Shown: positions 51,879 through 61,923 of the stretch, piece by piece | Numbering within the stretch: the first letter of the stretch is position 1 | Layout: every line of letters begins with the position of its first letter | Assembly (NCBI GenBank): GCA_022925895.1 | Contig: JAKSYS010000281.1 | Span: 1 to 64,000, forward strand | Length of the DNA stretch: 64,000 nucleotides | Origin: Fragilaria crotonensis | Taxonomy: Eukaryota > Bacillariophyta > Fragilariophyceae > Fragilariales > Fragilariaceae | Direction: 5' to 3' | Program-made: the position numbers and the translations under genes | The notes under the pieces: model-generated | Seen by the model: the letters and a program-made list of their open reading frames with translations, nothing else | Database searches by the model: none | Told to the model about the DNA's origin: nothing

Positions 51879-53153
51879 TCAACAATGTCCTTCCGTCTGC
51901 GGACGCGACAATTTTCTCAGCAATGACAACAAATCCTGCATTCTGTCCTCATTTTGGACCGGGAGCTGCATGGAATATCCGCCAAGGCCGTTACGAGGCC
52001 ACTTCTCATCCAACAATTCCTTCACCTTGGCATCGGCCATTTCTTGATCTTGAAGCAAATGCTGCCGCACGTCGAACAATGCTCGAGTTTCTCCATGCTC
52101 GACATAATGAAATGAAATGCTGTCACTTGAGCAGCAATCGCTGCCCGATAGTAAAGTTCGATACGATTCATCAAAGCCAGTAATGTTATGGAAGCGATCA
52201 TGTACGTCGATGAACCATTGGTCAAACATCCCCAGTACTGTCCGCACAATCCCATAGGTGTGGAAACGGTGAAACTTGTCTGCATCCCTTGTGTCCAGTG
52301 CAGGTACATGAAGGACGTCCAGAAGGCACTCAGCAACGACGAGATCAGGATTGGATCGAAGATAGGATTTGCCTGATTGACACTCCTTCCCTTCATCCCA
52401 GGTCTCAAGCAATCGCTTCATCGTCGTTCGGCTCAAAATGTAGCCTGCTGCAGCAGTTTTGAAAATTAAGGACGAAGGATGCATCATGGCATGCCCGGCG
52501 TATAGATCCATATTTGGATCAAAAGGCTTGAGATAGTTGCAGAGATGCTCAGGCATCACATACGAATGATCATTCACCAAAAATATAAAGTCAGCTTTCT
52601 GTTCGATGTACACATGTGTAATCACGTATTCTAGTCGCTGGAAGGCATCATCATCCCGCACAGAAATGCTCTGTGGAAGATGAAGCACTTGAGGATAGCG
52701 ACTCCTGTCAACAGGTTGTTGTTGATCACTCCATACAGTGTCTGCGAATGCCGTAGGGAACTCTTCAGTCAAGTTGTGTACTACAATCACAGCGTGAGCT
52801 GCCTCCGCCCATGTCTCTGAAATGGCTGTGACTCGTCGATGACGAGTGTGCGGATCGACAGGACTCGGCAGCACCACTGTTACGAAACGCGGTTGCGCCG
52901 AGGGCGGGGTAAAAGTAACAAAAGGGAGATTGGTCGATTCGAGTCGGTTGTTCGGCACAAAGAAGTGGTAGAACGCCGCATTGAGAATAACAATTGACAC
53001 GACATTCAACCATCTTGACAAGTTTGAGCGTCCATTTCGAAGCTTGTGATCAACGTTGTTCAATCCAACAGAAGAGCGGAGTTCTTTCCGCAGTGGATCA
53101 CTTGTTGTATTTGACGACGCGGATGAAGTGGTTCGTTTGCGACGAGAGAACAT
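51879..53153 (-). CDS. GT31-like type II membrane glycosyltransferase
   Basis: The ATG at 53153 (MFSRRKRT) gives 424 residues; the frame is open further upstream without a better start. A short basic cytoplasmic tail is followed by one hydrophobic anchor (WLNVVSIVILNAAFYHFFV, residues ~51-69), typical of Golgi type II enzymes. The lumenal part has FVTVVLPSP, ISETWAEAAHAVIVVHN, DFIFLVNDHSYVMPEHLCNYL, AAAGYILSRTTMKRLLETWD and PDLVVAECLLDV. These follow the order of the GT31 (core-1 galactosyltransferase/Fringe) fold. The usual Asp-Asp-Asp metal motif reads Asn-Asp-His here. It may therefore use metal differently or be inactive. Substrate unknown. Confidence 0.72.
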   Translation of the reverse strand: MFSRRKRTTSSASSNTTSDPLRKELRSSVGLNNVDHKLRNGRSNLSRWLNVVSIVILNAAFYHFFVPNNRLESTNLPFVTFTPPSAQPRFVTVVLPSPVDPHTRHRRVTAISETWAEAAHAVIVVHNLTEEFPTAFADTVWSDQQQPVDRSRYPQVLHLPQSISVRDDDAFQRLEYVITHVYIEQKADFIFLVNDHSYVMPEHLCNYLKPFDPNMDLYAGHAMMHPSSLIFKTAAAGYILSRTTMKRLLETWDEGKECQSGKSYLRSNPDLVVAECLLDVLHVPALDTRDADKFHRFHTYGIVRTVLGMFDQWFIDVHDRFHNITGFDESYRTLLSGSDCCSSDSISFHYVEHGETRALFDVRQHLLQDQEMADAKVKELLDEKWPRNGLGGYSMQLPVQNEDRMQDLLSLLRKLSRPQTEGHC

Positions 53154-53763
53154 CGCTTGCGGTGGCTCGGCCGTATTGCCGCATCCTGAACGAGAATTCG
53201 TCAAGGATATGATATTACATGTCAAGTACGCTGGTACAGCACATGTTTGACGAAGTGTTGCGTGTTGCGTAACCGTGTTGTAATTCTGTAGTCCAGTATG
53301 ACAGCACTTATGTACACAGTACAGGTACTGCAGCGCGAAGCGTGAAGCATGACAGCATGAGGCAAATGCAATGCCGCCGACTCCATGCTCAATGGGAAAC
53401 GTGAATACAAAGGAGCGTCGTCTGTCTGGCGTTCGCAAGGCGAGTCAGGGATGAGAATAAGAGAAAATCAACGTCATCGGTCGCTGAAATCCGCCGTAGT
53501 ATGTCGTACGCTGGTCGCCGGTATTGGCTGTCATCTTCTCAATTTCGTTCTCCATCCAGTGTTCAAGTGCGGATACTTCTAAAAGGTATCGTACTCTGCC
53601 CGCACTTCAAATTGGATCGGACTGCCACATTAGGAACATTAGTGGACTCTGGCGATACTCTTCATTGCTCGTCCACTGTCCACCTCAAGCCGTTGCTTCG
53701 AATCTTCCTCCCTGTGTGTGTGCATAAGACCTGCAACAGTTCAGTCAGAATACTTTAAAACAA
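53154..53763. other. Divergent upstream region of glycosyltransferase and acetyltransferase genes
   Basis: 610 bp between two outward-reading starts; the glycosyltransferase frame is open through much of it but has no ATG. A shared promoter is possible; no motif assigned. Confidence 0.5.
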
Positions 53764-54606
53764 ATGAAGCGTCCTGCGGATCAAGCGAAACTCCTCTTCT
53801 TCTACTTGTTGCGATCCAGTGCTGCAGCACTGGCGACAACGTCCAATGATGCTGGTCACATTTGCTTGCGTCTAGCTCGACGTACTGACGTACCTGCCCT
53901 CCAGCGCTGCAACCTCGCCACACTGCCTGAAAACTACAACGCTGAATTCTATTCCCATCACCTGCGAACATGGCCCGACCTTGCCCTCGTGGCCGAACAC
54001 ATTCTCCCCGGCCAGCAAAATCCCCAACGCTCCTTTCCTGGATCACAGCCAGAACCAAACATTGTGGGATATGTCTTGGGCAAGGTCGAGGATCGATACA
54101 TTCCGTACGATCCAAAAACGGAGGCGCGTCTCGATGGCACAGTCAAGACATTTAAAGACTTGGCGGGCAACAGGCTCAAGTTGGAACCCACTGGACACGT
54201 CACCTCCCTGGCAGTCCTTCATGATTTTCGACGACGGGGACTGGCTGCATCCTTGATGAACCAATTGCATGCTCATTTGGAACAGTCACACGGCGTATCT
54301 CAAGTGGGATTGCACGTTCGTCAAGGAAATGAAGCGGCAACCAAACTCTATGAGAGTTATGGATATCACGTGGATGAAGTTTTGGACCATTACTATGCAG
54401 ATGGCGAACCAGCGTTTTTGATGCGCAAGTCTCTGAAACCTATGCCGACTGGAGAGAAGAATCGCTTGCGAATTGGACGAGCGGCCACTTTACAGTGGCA
54501 AGGAAAGGGACCTTTGGACTTGCCACGCATTATCTGGCGACCGGATAAGGAGGATGCCACCCAGGCAGAGGCAACAGTACCCGTGGAGGTGATGACTGGC
54601 TCCTGA
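53764..54606 (+). CDS. GNAT N-acetyltransferase, NAA10-like
   Basis: The ATG at 53764 gives 280 residues, single exon. Residues ~35-225 form a GNAT domain: LRLARRTDVPALQRCNLATLPENY, WPDLALVAE, GYVLGKVE, then HVTSLAVLHDFRRRGLAASLM with the acetyl-CoA loop RRRGLA at residues 156-161, VGLHVRQGNEAATKLYESYGY and YYADGEPAFLM. This is the order and wording of the NatA catalytic subunit NAA10/ARD1, which acetylates protein N-termini. It has a ~30-residue hydrophobic N-terminal extension (AKLLFFYLLRSSAAALA), a ~25-residue insert after the third strand, and a basic tail. The extension could be a targeting signal or anchor, so a plastid or organelle paralogue is also possible. Confidence 0.88.
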   Translation: MKRPADQAKLLFFYLLRSSAAALATTSNDAGHICLRLARRTDVPALQRCNLATLPENYNAEFYSHHLRTWPDLALVAEHILPGQQNPQRSFPGSQPEPNIVGYVLGKVEDRYIPYDPKTEARLDGTVKTFKDLAGNRLKLEPTGHVTSLAVLHDFRRRGLAASLMNQLHAHLEQSHGVSQVGLHVRQGNEAATKLYESYGYHVDEVLDHYYADGEPAFLMRKSLKPMPTGEKNRLRIGRAATLQWQGKGPLDLPRIIWRPDKEDATQAEATVPVEVMTGS

Positions 54607-55178
54607 ATGTATGGAAATACATAATACAGAGGGAATGAGTTGGTTTTTGACACCTCTGATGTGCCAACCTACAGAGTGAATCTGTACGATATTACATATT
54701 TGTTTAAATGAGAGAAACCCCATAGGCCCGTAGGCAATACCTATAGAAGAGAAGCTAATCGAGGATCAATCCACAGGATGGCTTTCAGCAAAGGCTTGAG
54801 GCGCTTTCATAGATTGTGCAAACACTCATGAGAATTTGAATCGGGACAACTCTTGAGAAGTGCCATCCATCTGAGAGTAAACAAGGAACATGACGGCCCA
54901 CGGATGTAATGGGTGCACCTGAGAGGGATTGCGTCCGCAATGGACCAACTCAAGTGGCAATCCACATTGTTATGCTGTGTCCGGTTCCCTTCAATGAAAT
55001 ACACTGGGAGTGGTGTGTCCTCGAACAAGTGGATTCGACCCACCGGTGCAGCCGGGTAGGATTCTCAAAGAGAAAACTAGATCCGATGATGACGCAGCAA
55101 AGAGGAATCGGCATGATTTTGTCGTCGTGGGAAGGCTAGGTTGGAAGAAACAAACCGTCTCTCTTTCACGAGATATCC
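54607..55178. other. Intergenic, possible extra exon of the neighbouring small gene
   Basis: On the minus strand a donor-like GTAAGG lies at the 3' end of the ORF at 55179-55487, with an acceptor-like CCTAG about 50 bases later. Reading then continues for about 60 codons. Another minus-strand frame at 54807-55043 is also open. Neither can be confirmed. Confidence 0.35.
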
Positions 55179-55487
55179 TTACCATTCCCCTTGTTCTTGA
55201 TCATTCCAGGATTCCAGCATGGTCGTCCAAACTCGAATAAATTCAAGACACTGCGATATAAAGGTGTCGCACTGTTCATGTGCCGCAACTGGGAGACCGA
55301 CTTGCCGATAAAATAGCATTTCACGTCGGCACAGTTCCGTCCAAACCAATAGATCGCCAATGTATTGGTGAAGTGACGAGGCGTGATGCCGTTGTCGCTG
55401 ATCACGCCAAACCGGTTCCGACGGGGGTGGCGGGTAATATTTCAGAGGGGGTGTTGGTAGAGCAATCGACTTGGTGGTGGAACTCAT
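55179..55487 (-). CDS. Small hypothetical protein, 102 residues, possibly incomplete
   Basis: The ATG at 55487 opens a Pro-rich N-terminus (PTPPLKYYPPPP) followed by a helical region (HQYIGDLLVWTELCRREMLFYRQVG, CDTFISQCLEFIRVWTTMLESW). The amphipathic helices look like real protein. The stop arises at a GGTAAGG that would make a good splice donor, so the true protein may continue past an intron of about 50 nt. No family recognised. The hAT element begins 112 bp upstream of the ATG. Confidence 0.45.
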   Translation of the reverse strand: MSSTTKSIALPTPPLKYYPPPPSEPVWRDQRQRHHASSLHQYIGDLLVWTELCRREMLFYRQVGLPVAAHEQCDTFISQCLEFIRVWTTMLESWNDQEQGEW

Positions 55488-55590
55488 GGCGAGCCAAAAA
55501 TAAGATGTTCATTAGTTTGTGGTTGGTGTTCATGTGCATATTTGTCGTCGTGAGGATTTGATTCCCGCACACCAAGACAGAGAAAGGCAT

Positions 55591-55598
55591 ACTGCAAT
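55591..55598. repeat. hAT target-site duplication, left copy
   Basis: ACTGCAAT, identical to 61916-61923. Confidence 0.85.
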
Positions 55599-55756
55599 CA
55601 GGGTTTGACAGTACGACCCCTTTCTACACCAAAATAGTATAGTACACTAACGCATAGGAGGATCCCTCTTTAGTATACACTAATAGTATCTACTAATTCC
55701 TCCTTCGTACCAAACTAGTACGTACTTAGTATGTACTAAGTATATACTAAGGACAC

Positions 55757-55817
55757 ATGAACGGCGCGCCCCGCGCGTCGTTCATTCTTAGTCCGCCCGG
55801 AGGGCGGATTTTTTTTT
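55757..55817 (+). terminator. Two GC-rich hairpins followed by T9, terminator-like
   Basis: Hairpin one is ATGAACGGCGCG paired to CGCGTCGTTCAT (one G-T) with a 5-nt loop. Hairpin two is TCCGCCC-GGA-GGGCGGA, followed at once by nine T. It looks like a bacterial intrinsic terminator. In this setting it could be a structured transposon end or an RNA polymerase III stop; function is unknown. Confidence 0.4.
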
Positions 55818-56782
55818 GGGTATATTACTCTGATTTCTACTTTGTTGACTCATATGATGCACTTCTCTTTCCATCCAACAAGGCAGAGCTTGTTGGATTG
55901 ACAGCATGACCCAACATAAGCAAGCATGGCATTTGCCATGACAAATGCGCCAGGAATCAAACAAGTTCTTTCAAGCCACTTTGGCAAGGTGTTTGATGTT
56001 CTTTGTCAGCCCATCTTGGGTGTGCTCCTGTTATATCAGCATGCAGTTGCGGTGGAGACACAAACAAACAGCAGGCACATTTGCAGAAGTTTGGGTCCTG
56101 ATGTTGTGGGAAGTGGTGGGCAATTCGTTCCCAATTCTTCTATCATGTCAAAGGTTTGCTAATCACGGTCTTTTTCCGTGTAGTCATGACTAGCTAGGAC
56201 TACTGGGGCCCCTCGAGTAAGTAGTTAATCAACTAGTAATCAGCTACTAGTGACTAGTACACCATGACTACCGGGACTCCGTGCCACGCGCGGCATGCAG
56301 GGTAGCTATCTATGTTGTTCACCCAAAGGGCAACATTCTTTTCACCCAAATAGTACCAAATACTAGTACAGGCCATAGCAAGATCACTGAAGCAACACTT
56401 TCCATGGTGGTCAAGAGTTAAAACCCTGAAATTATTGCATCTGCTGCAACATCTATTTGATTAACATAATTTGATGGGGAACTGTATTCTGTTCAGCACA
56501 GTGGGACTCCTTGATCAAGTTCTCAACATCATTGTTCATTGCTCGACACCAGAGTCCTGCACTGGGTACCCGACAAACAAGCAAAACCTTATTTGTAACT
56601 GGTTGTCATTGCCCTTGGTCTTTTATTCAGGCCAGAAAGTGCTGAACCCAGTTGTGACTCATATGGGTGACTGGTAGCAACACCTTATCTAGTACTGATA
56701 ATGTACCAGTCATAGTATTTTACGAATCCCCATTCCAAATTCACTCCATGATACTCTGAAGTTCCTCCGAAGAATGTTGTTA

Positions 56783-57300
56783 TCAAAGTCTCATCCTTAG
56801 TGAGATGTGCCTATGTAAAGATGCTGTGCACTTGAGAATCTCTTCTAGCACTTTATCACAGCGGTGTCGGTCTGCTGATGGAACCATCTTGGGATTCTCA
56901 TACATGTCTTCTATTTCTGCAAGCCATTCTTGCCTGATTTTTCTCCTGAGCCTTGCTTTGTCCAGCACTTGGTTCTGTGCCTTCCATATTGACTATGCTA
57001 ATGGGGTGAACGTCTTCAATATCAACGGAATTATTTGCATATCTAAGTCTTTGTGGGCTTCCTCATTGTCTGCGAGCCCTAGGGTCAAAAGATATCTCCA
57101 TTCCATGCTAAAGTAGCCCTTTAATACTGATTCCCCATCAATTACTTGATTGATGAGAGCTTGTTGTAATCCTGGTCATACTTTTGTTGGGAATTTGTCC
57201 AGGTTGATCTTGGGTTCCTCACTGTTCAGCCACTCCCATGTTTTGTTCTTTATAACATGTGTTGCTGGGTGGTACTCTTTTGTTGCAAAAGCTTTCTAAA
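56783..57300 (-). pseudogene. Relic of a LINE polyprotein C-terminus
   Basis: Read on the minus strand with a few stops, the sequence gives HPATHVIKNKTWEWL, then SMEWRYLLTLGLADNEEAHKD, IWKAQNQVLDKARLRRK, IEDMYENPKMVPSADRHRCD and KVLEEILKCTASLHRHI. The pattern (Trp-x-Arg/Lys-Asn.., Tyr-x-Asn-Pro, Ala-Asp-x-His-x-Cys) resembles the C-terminal domain found behind RT/RNase H in some diatom LINEs. No RT remains are visible nearby. Confidence 0.5.
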
Positions 57301-57846
57301 AATCTTGTATGCTGGTAACTCTGAATGGATTTGAGGTACGACTAGCTAGTACATGCCTTGTTGATACATTTTCCTGTCCACCAGTACCCACCATACCCAG
57401 TAACTACCTATACCCATGGATAATGGCGGGTGGGCGTGGGCATGCCCAACCAGACATGGGTGGGTAATGGGTGGTGGTCCAAGCCTGCCCTTGCAAATTG
57501 ACAATTGGCTGGTACTCCAAATATACTTTAGATAGTACTAGCTAGGAGTGCATTAGCAGCTGCTGGAAGTGTATAGTCTGTACTGTGTGCTCATGATTCA
57601 GCAATAAAACTGCTTGTGATTCCAATGTCCTCATCATCAATTCAGATCAAGCATTTGGTTGTACTAGTTAGGCCTGGTCTACCATTGCCCAGCAAACAAG
57701 AAGATATGCATGGCAGCCTGTAAGACCTGTAACAAGATTCTTTTATTCAGGGCGAGAACAGTCACCTCCACTATTGCCTTGCGCTCCTGCCCAAGGGCCA
57801 AATCACCAAAAGGCGCAGCAAATACTTTTAAATCCAAAAGATTAGT

Positions 57847-58002
57847 AACAATGCCGTGAAGGCCAAGATGATGACTGCCCTTGAAGCCTTTTGTGTGTCC
57901 AATATGCATGCCTTTGAGGAGGCTCTAGCCGGTAAGGCCTTCAAGTCCATCCTCCAGACTGTCCTTGGCATTGATTGGGGTTGCATCCTCTGGGCACATT
58001 GA
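57847..58002 (+). pseudogene. Short coding-like fragment, possibly from a hAT transposase
   Basis: 51 codons including MMTALEAFCVSNMHAFEEALAGKAFKSIL. An A-x-x-A-F-x-V-S-N-M-x-A-F helix pair before a conserved Phe is reminiscent of the N-terminal region of hAT transposases, and the fragment lies in a hAT element. The similarity is weak and read by eye only. Confidence 0.25.
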
Positions 58003-58729
58003 TGTCAAAAACCTGAAGTTTCTGACAATGGTGTGTCACAAAGCTGAGTTGCATGCATCACTGGGTTGGGTTCAATTCTTATCAAACCTACTGCATCAGG
58101 ATCCATGAGATGATTGACAAGGTCACTGAATAGTGGAGGGACTTGGAAGGATCAAACGATCTGGCTTTCACTTCTGGAGGAGTTTGAAGCTTTCCTTAAA
58201 CAGTTTCAGCAGAAGGCAACACAATCACTTGAGAAGTTCATTGTACCAAGTTCACAACGTAGGCTAGTACTGAATGACATGGATAGGTAATTGAGTTGTG
58301 ATATAACAACTCTTAAAAACTTGTAAAACCCTCCAAGACTTCACAACAAAAGAAGTCATAAAAACTCCACTGACCCAACATAGGACTCTTGCCTGCAGAC
58401 CTTTTGTCAATATGTCTCAAGGATACTCTGACAGAATTGGCGCAATTTTTACATTTCTTGAAAAAAAGATACAATGAGATTGATTGACTTATGAGAAGAA
58501 TCTTCTTGGTAGTAACAGCACTGTCTGATAGAGGCCTGAACTGCACAAAACTCAATGAATATGCAGGTATGCATGATGTTTGCAGAAATGAAAGGAGAAA
58601 TCATGGGCTCACAAATCATATGTCAGTAACCTGACAAGCAAAGTCAACTGAAGAATCATGCAACAATAGTCAACTGGGATTGTGAGTTGACCTTGCACAG
58701 AACAACATGAAAAAATGCGATAAGGAATA

Positions 58730-61265
58730 ACAGCAGCTGCTCAACAGGTTTATGTCATGCAGTCCTACAAATGATTGAGTCTCTGATCAGATGCATGATA
58801 ATGATTCTTTCACAGAACATTCTCCAATGAATGTGATTCCTTAGGCTTCAAACTGGGGACAAGCAACTGCCACTTTGCTTCACCTTCAACTGCAACCAAA
58901 ACTTTGGACAAGGACAAGAGTGACAACAGCTCAATGTGTCTTCATCATACAGAGAAACAAATGCCTGAGCGTGTTGTCAGATGCATGACAATGAATCCTT
59001 CTTAGCACTGTTTGCAATGAATGTGATTCCTAGGGCTTCAAACTGGGGACAACTTTCATTTTGCCTTATCTTGGGCTGCAAATGCATTTCCTGACAAGGA
59101 CAGGTGTGACAACTGCTCATCAGGTTTATGTCATGCAGTCTGACAAATGATTGAGTCTCTGATCAGATGCATGATAATGATTCTTTCACAGAACATTCTC
59201 CAATGAATGTGATTCCTTAGGCTTCAAACTGGGGACAAACAACTGCCACTTTGCTTCACCTTCAACTGCAACCAAAACTTTGGACAAGGACAAGAGTGAC
59301 AACGGCTCAATGGGTCTTCATCATACAGAGAAACAAATGCCTGAGCGTGTTGTCAGATGCATGACAATGAATCCTTCTTAGCACTGTTTGCAATGAATGT
59401 GATTCCTAGGGCTTCAAACTGGGGACAACTTTCATTTTGCCTTATCTTGGGCTGCAAATGCATTTCCTGACAAGGACAGGTGTGACAACTGCTCATCAGG
59501 TTTATGTCATGCAGTCTTACAAATGCTTGAGTCTCTGATCAGATGCATGATAATGATTCTTTCACAGAACATTCTCCAATGAATGTGATTCCTTAGGCTT
59601 CAAACTGGGGACAAACAACTGCCACTTTGCTTCACCTTCAACTGCAACCAAAACTTTGGACAAGGACAAGAGTGACAACGGCTCAATGGGTCTTCATCAT
59701 ACAGAGAAACAAATGCCTGAGCGTGTTGTCAGATGCATGACAATGAATCCTTCTTAGCACTGTTTGCAATGAATGTGATTCCTAGGGCTTCAAACTGGGG
59801 ACAACTTTCATTTTGCCTTATCTTGGGCTGCAAATGCATTTCCTGACAAGGACAGGTGTGACAACTGCTCATCAGGTTTATGTCATGCAGTCTTACAAAT
59901 GCTTGAGTCTCTGATCAGATGCATGATAATGATTCTTTCACAGAACATTCTCCAATGAATGTGATTCCTTAGGCTTCAAACTGGGGACAAACAACTGCCA
60001 CTTTGCTTCACCTTCAACTGCAACCAAAACTTTGGACAAGGACAAGAGTGACAACGGCTCAATGGGTCTTCATCATACAGAGAAACAAATGCCTGAGCGT
60101 GTTGTCAGATGCATGACAATGAATCCTTCTTAGCACTGTTTGCAATGAATGTGATTCCTAGGGCTTCAAACTGGGGACAACTTTCATTTTGCCTTATCTT
60201 GGGCTGCAAATGCATTTCCTGACAAGGACAGGTGTGACAACTGCTCATCAGGTTTATGTCATGCAGTCTTACAAATGCTTGAGTCTCTGATCAGATGCAT
60301 GATAATGATTCTTTCACAGAACATTCTCCAATGAATGTGATTCCTTAGGCTTCAAACTGGGGACAAACAACTGCCACTTTGCTTCACCTTCAACTGCAAC
60401 CAAAACTTTGGACAAGGACAAGAGTGACAACGGCTCAATGGGTCTTCATCATACAGAGAAACAAATGCCTGAGCGTGTTGTCAGATGCATGACAATGAAT
60501 CCTTCTTAGCACTGTTTGCAATGAATGTGATTCCTAGGGCTTCAAACTGGGGACAACTTTCACTTTGCCTTATCTTGGGCTGCAAATGCATTTCCTGACA
60601 AGGACAGGTGTGACAACTGCTCATCAGGTTTATGTCATGCAGTCTTACAAATGCTTGAGTCTCTGATCAGATGCATGATAATGATTCTTTCACAGAACAT
60701 TCTCCAATGAATGTGATTCCTTAGGCTTCAAACTGGGGACAAACAACTGCCACTTTGCTTCACCTTCAACTGCAACCAAAACTTGGACAAGGACAAGAGT
60801 GACAATGGCTCAATGGGTCTTCATCATACAGAGAAACAAATGCCTGAGCGTGTTGTCAGATGCATGACAATGAATCCTTCTTAGCACTGTTTGCAATGAA
60901 TGTGATTCCTAGGGCTTCAAACTGGGGACAACTTTCACTTTGCCTTATCTTGGGCTGCAAATGCATTTCCTGACAAGGACAGGTGTGACAACTGCTCATC
61001 AGGTTTATGTCATGCAGTCTTACAAATGCTTGAGTCTCTGATCAGATGCATGATAATGATTCTTTCACAGAACATTCTCCAATGAATGTGATTCCTTAGG
61101 CTTCAAACTGGGGACAAACAACTGCCACTTTGCTTCACCTTCAACTGCAACCAAAACTTTGGACAAGGACAAGAGTGACAACGGCTCAATGGGTCTTCAT
61201 CATACAGAGAAACAAATGCCTGAGCGTGTTGTCAGATGCATGACAATGATTCTATCACATGGCAT
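58730..61265. repeat. Tandem satellite, 376-bp dimeric unit (~188-bp monomers), about 6.7 copies
   Basis: The marker CAGGTTTATGTCATGCAGTC recurs at 58745, 59121, 59497, 59873, 60249, 60625 and 61000, always 376 bp apart except one 1-bp deletion. Each unit contains two related halves: CAGATGCATGAYAATG starts at 58788, 58978, 59164 and 59354, alternating 190 and 186 bp. Whole units are nearly identical, whereas the halves of one unit differ more, so this is a higher-order repeat. Units 3-7 share a variant (ATGCTTGAG for ATGATTGAG), which suggests local amplification. It has no long ORF. Confidence 0.95.
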
Positions 61266-61915
61266 TCTTTGATGAAGATGACTTCTCAGTTTCCCAGCCA
61301 CTTTGCGCGTGAATGGGCAAAAGTGCAACTTTTAAACAATTGCTCATGCCTCATTCCCGCACCACACTACAACCATCATCATCAGGTGTAAAGGCAACAG
61401 CAATGGGACCTCCTCAATAAGTGTCCTTGTTATTGGCAACATTGTGCTTATTCTTCCCTAACTGGCGCAGGACTCTGTTCTACACACAAACTACGAGTAT
61501 ACACCATACACTATACACTAAACACTCGGTATGCAGTAGTCACATTTTTGACTTCTGATTGATTACCGCCCAATGCTGGTAGTCAGTGGTTATCAGTAGT
61601 CAGTCATGATCAGTGTTGTTTATCAAGTTTTGACTACTTGGCCCAGTGATTAGCAAACCCTGATTATGTCATGTGTTGTCATACATACTCCGAGTACTGC
61701 AGTGAACTTTACTAGCTTCTGTACTACTGAATACTGTACCGTCGCATGTATACTAATAGTATACTATTAGTACGACTAAGGTCAATCTACCAAATTAGTT
61801 TAGTATACTAATAGTACATTCTCCTCTCGATGCCAGATTAGTGGAGATACTATTAGTAGATAGTACGTACTATGTACTAATAGTATACTAATGTACTATG
61901 TACTGTCAAACCCTG

Positions 61916-61923
61916 ACTGCAAT
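61916..61923. repeat. hAT target-site duplication, right copy
   Basis: ACTGCAAT directly after the right terminus CCCTG. Confidence 0.85.

Larger units (their letters stand above)
56150..61662. mobile_element. Possible older hAT boundary pair nested inside the outer hAT element
   Basis: GGTTTGCTAATCAC (56153-56166) is the exact complement of 61646-61659, and the right copy continues to the CAGGG-type end CCCTG. The 8 bases outside read ATCATGTC on the left and ATTATGTC on the right, 7 of 8 alike. The left end reads AAAGG rather than CAGGG. This fits a decayed hAT inside the outer one, or simply an internal inverted repeat. Confidence 0.45.
55599..61915. mobile_element. Degraded hAT-superfamily element carrying a satellite array
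   Basis: Termini CAGGGTTTGACAGTAC (55599-55614) and its exact complement (61900-61915) are flanked by the 8-bp duplication ACTGCAAT. CAGGG ends and an 8-bp duplication are the hallmarks of hAT transposons. Both subterminal regions are rich in ACTAATAGTAT and ACTAGT-like words, as expected for transposase-binding regions. No intact transposase is present. The interior holds terminator-like hairpins, TAGTCATGACTAG-type repeats (56185-56280 and 61570-61640), a LINE relic, a short hAT-like coding fragment and the 376-bp satellite. 61270-61600 has no recognisable content. Confidence 0.85.

Noticed and set aside
55757-55817. Evidence for bacterial contamination
   Set aside because: The hairpins lie inside a eukaryotic hAT element with exact ends, in continuous sequence with host genes.
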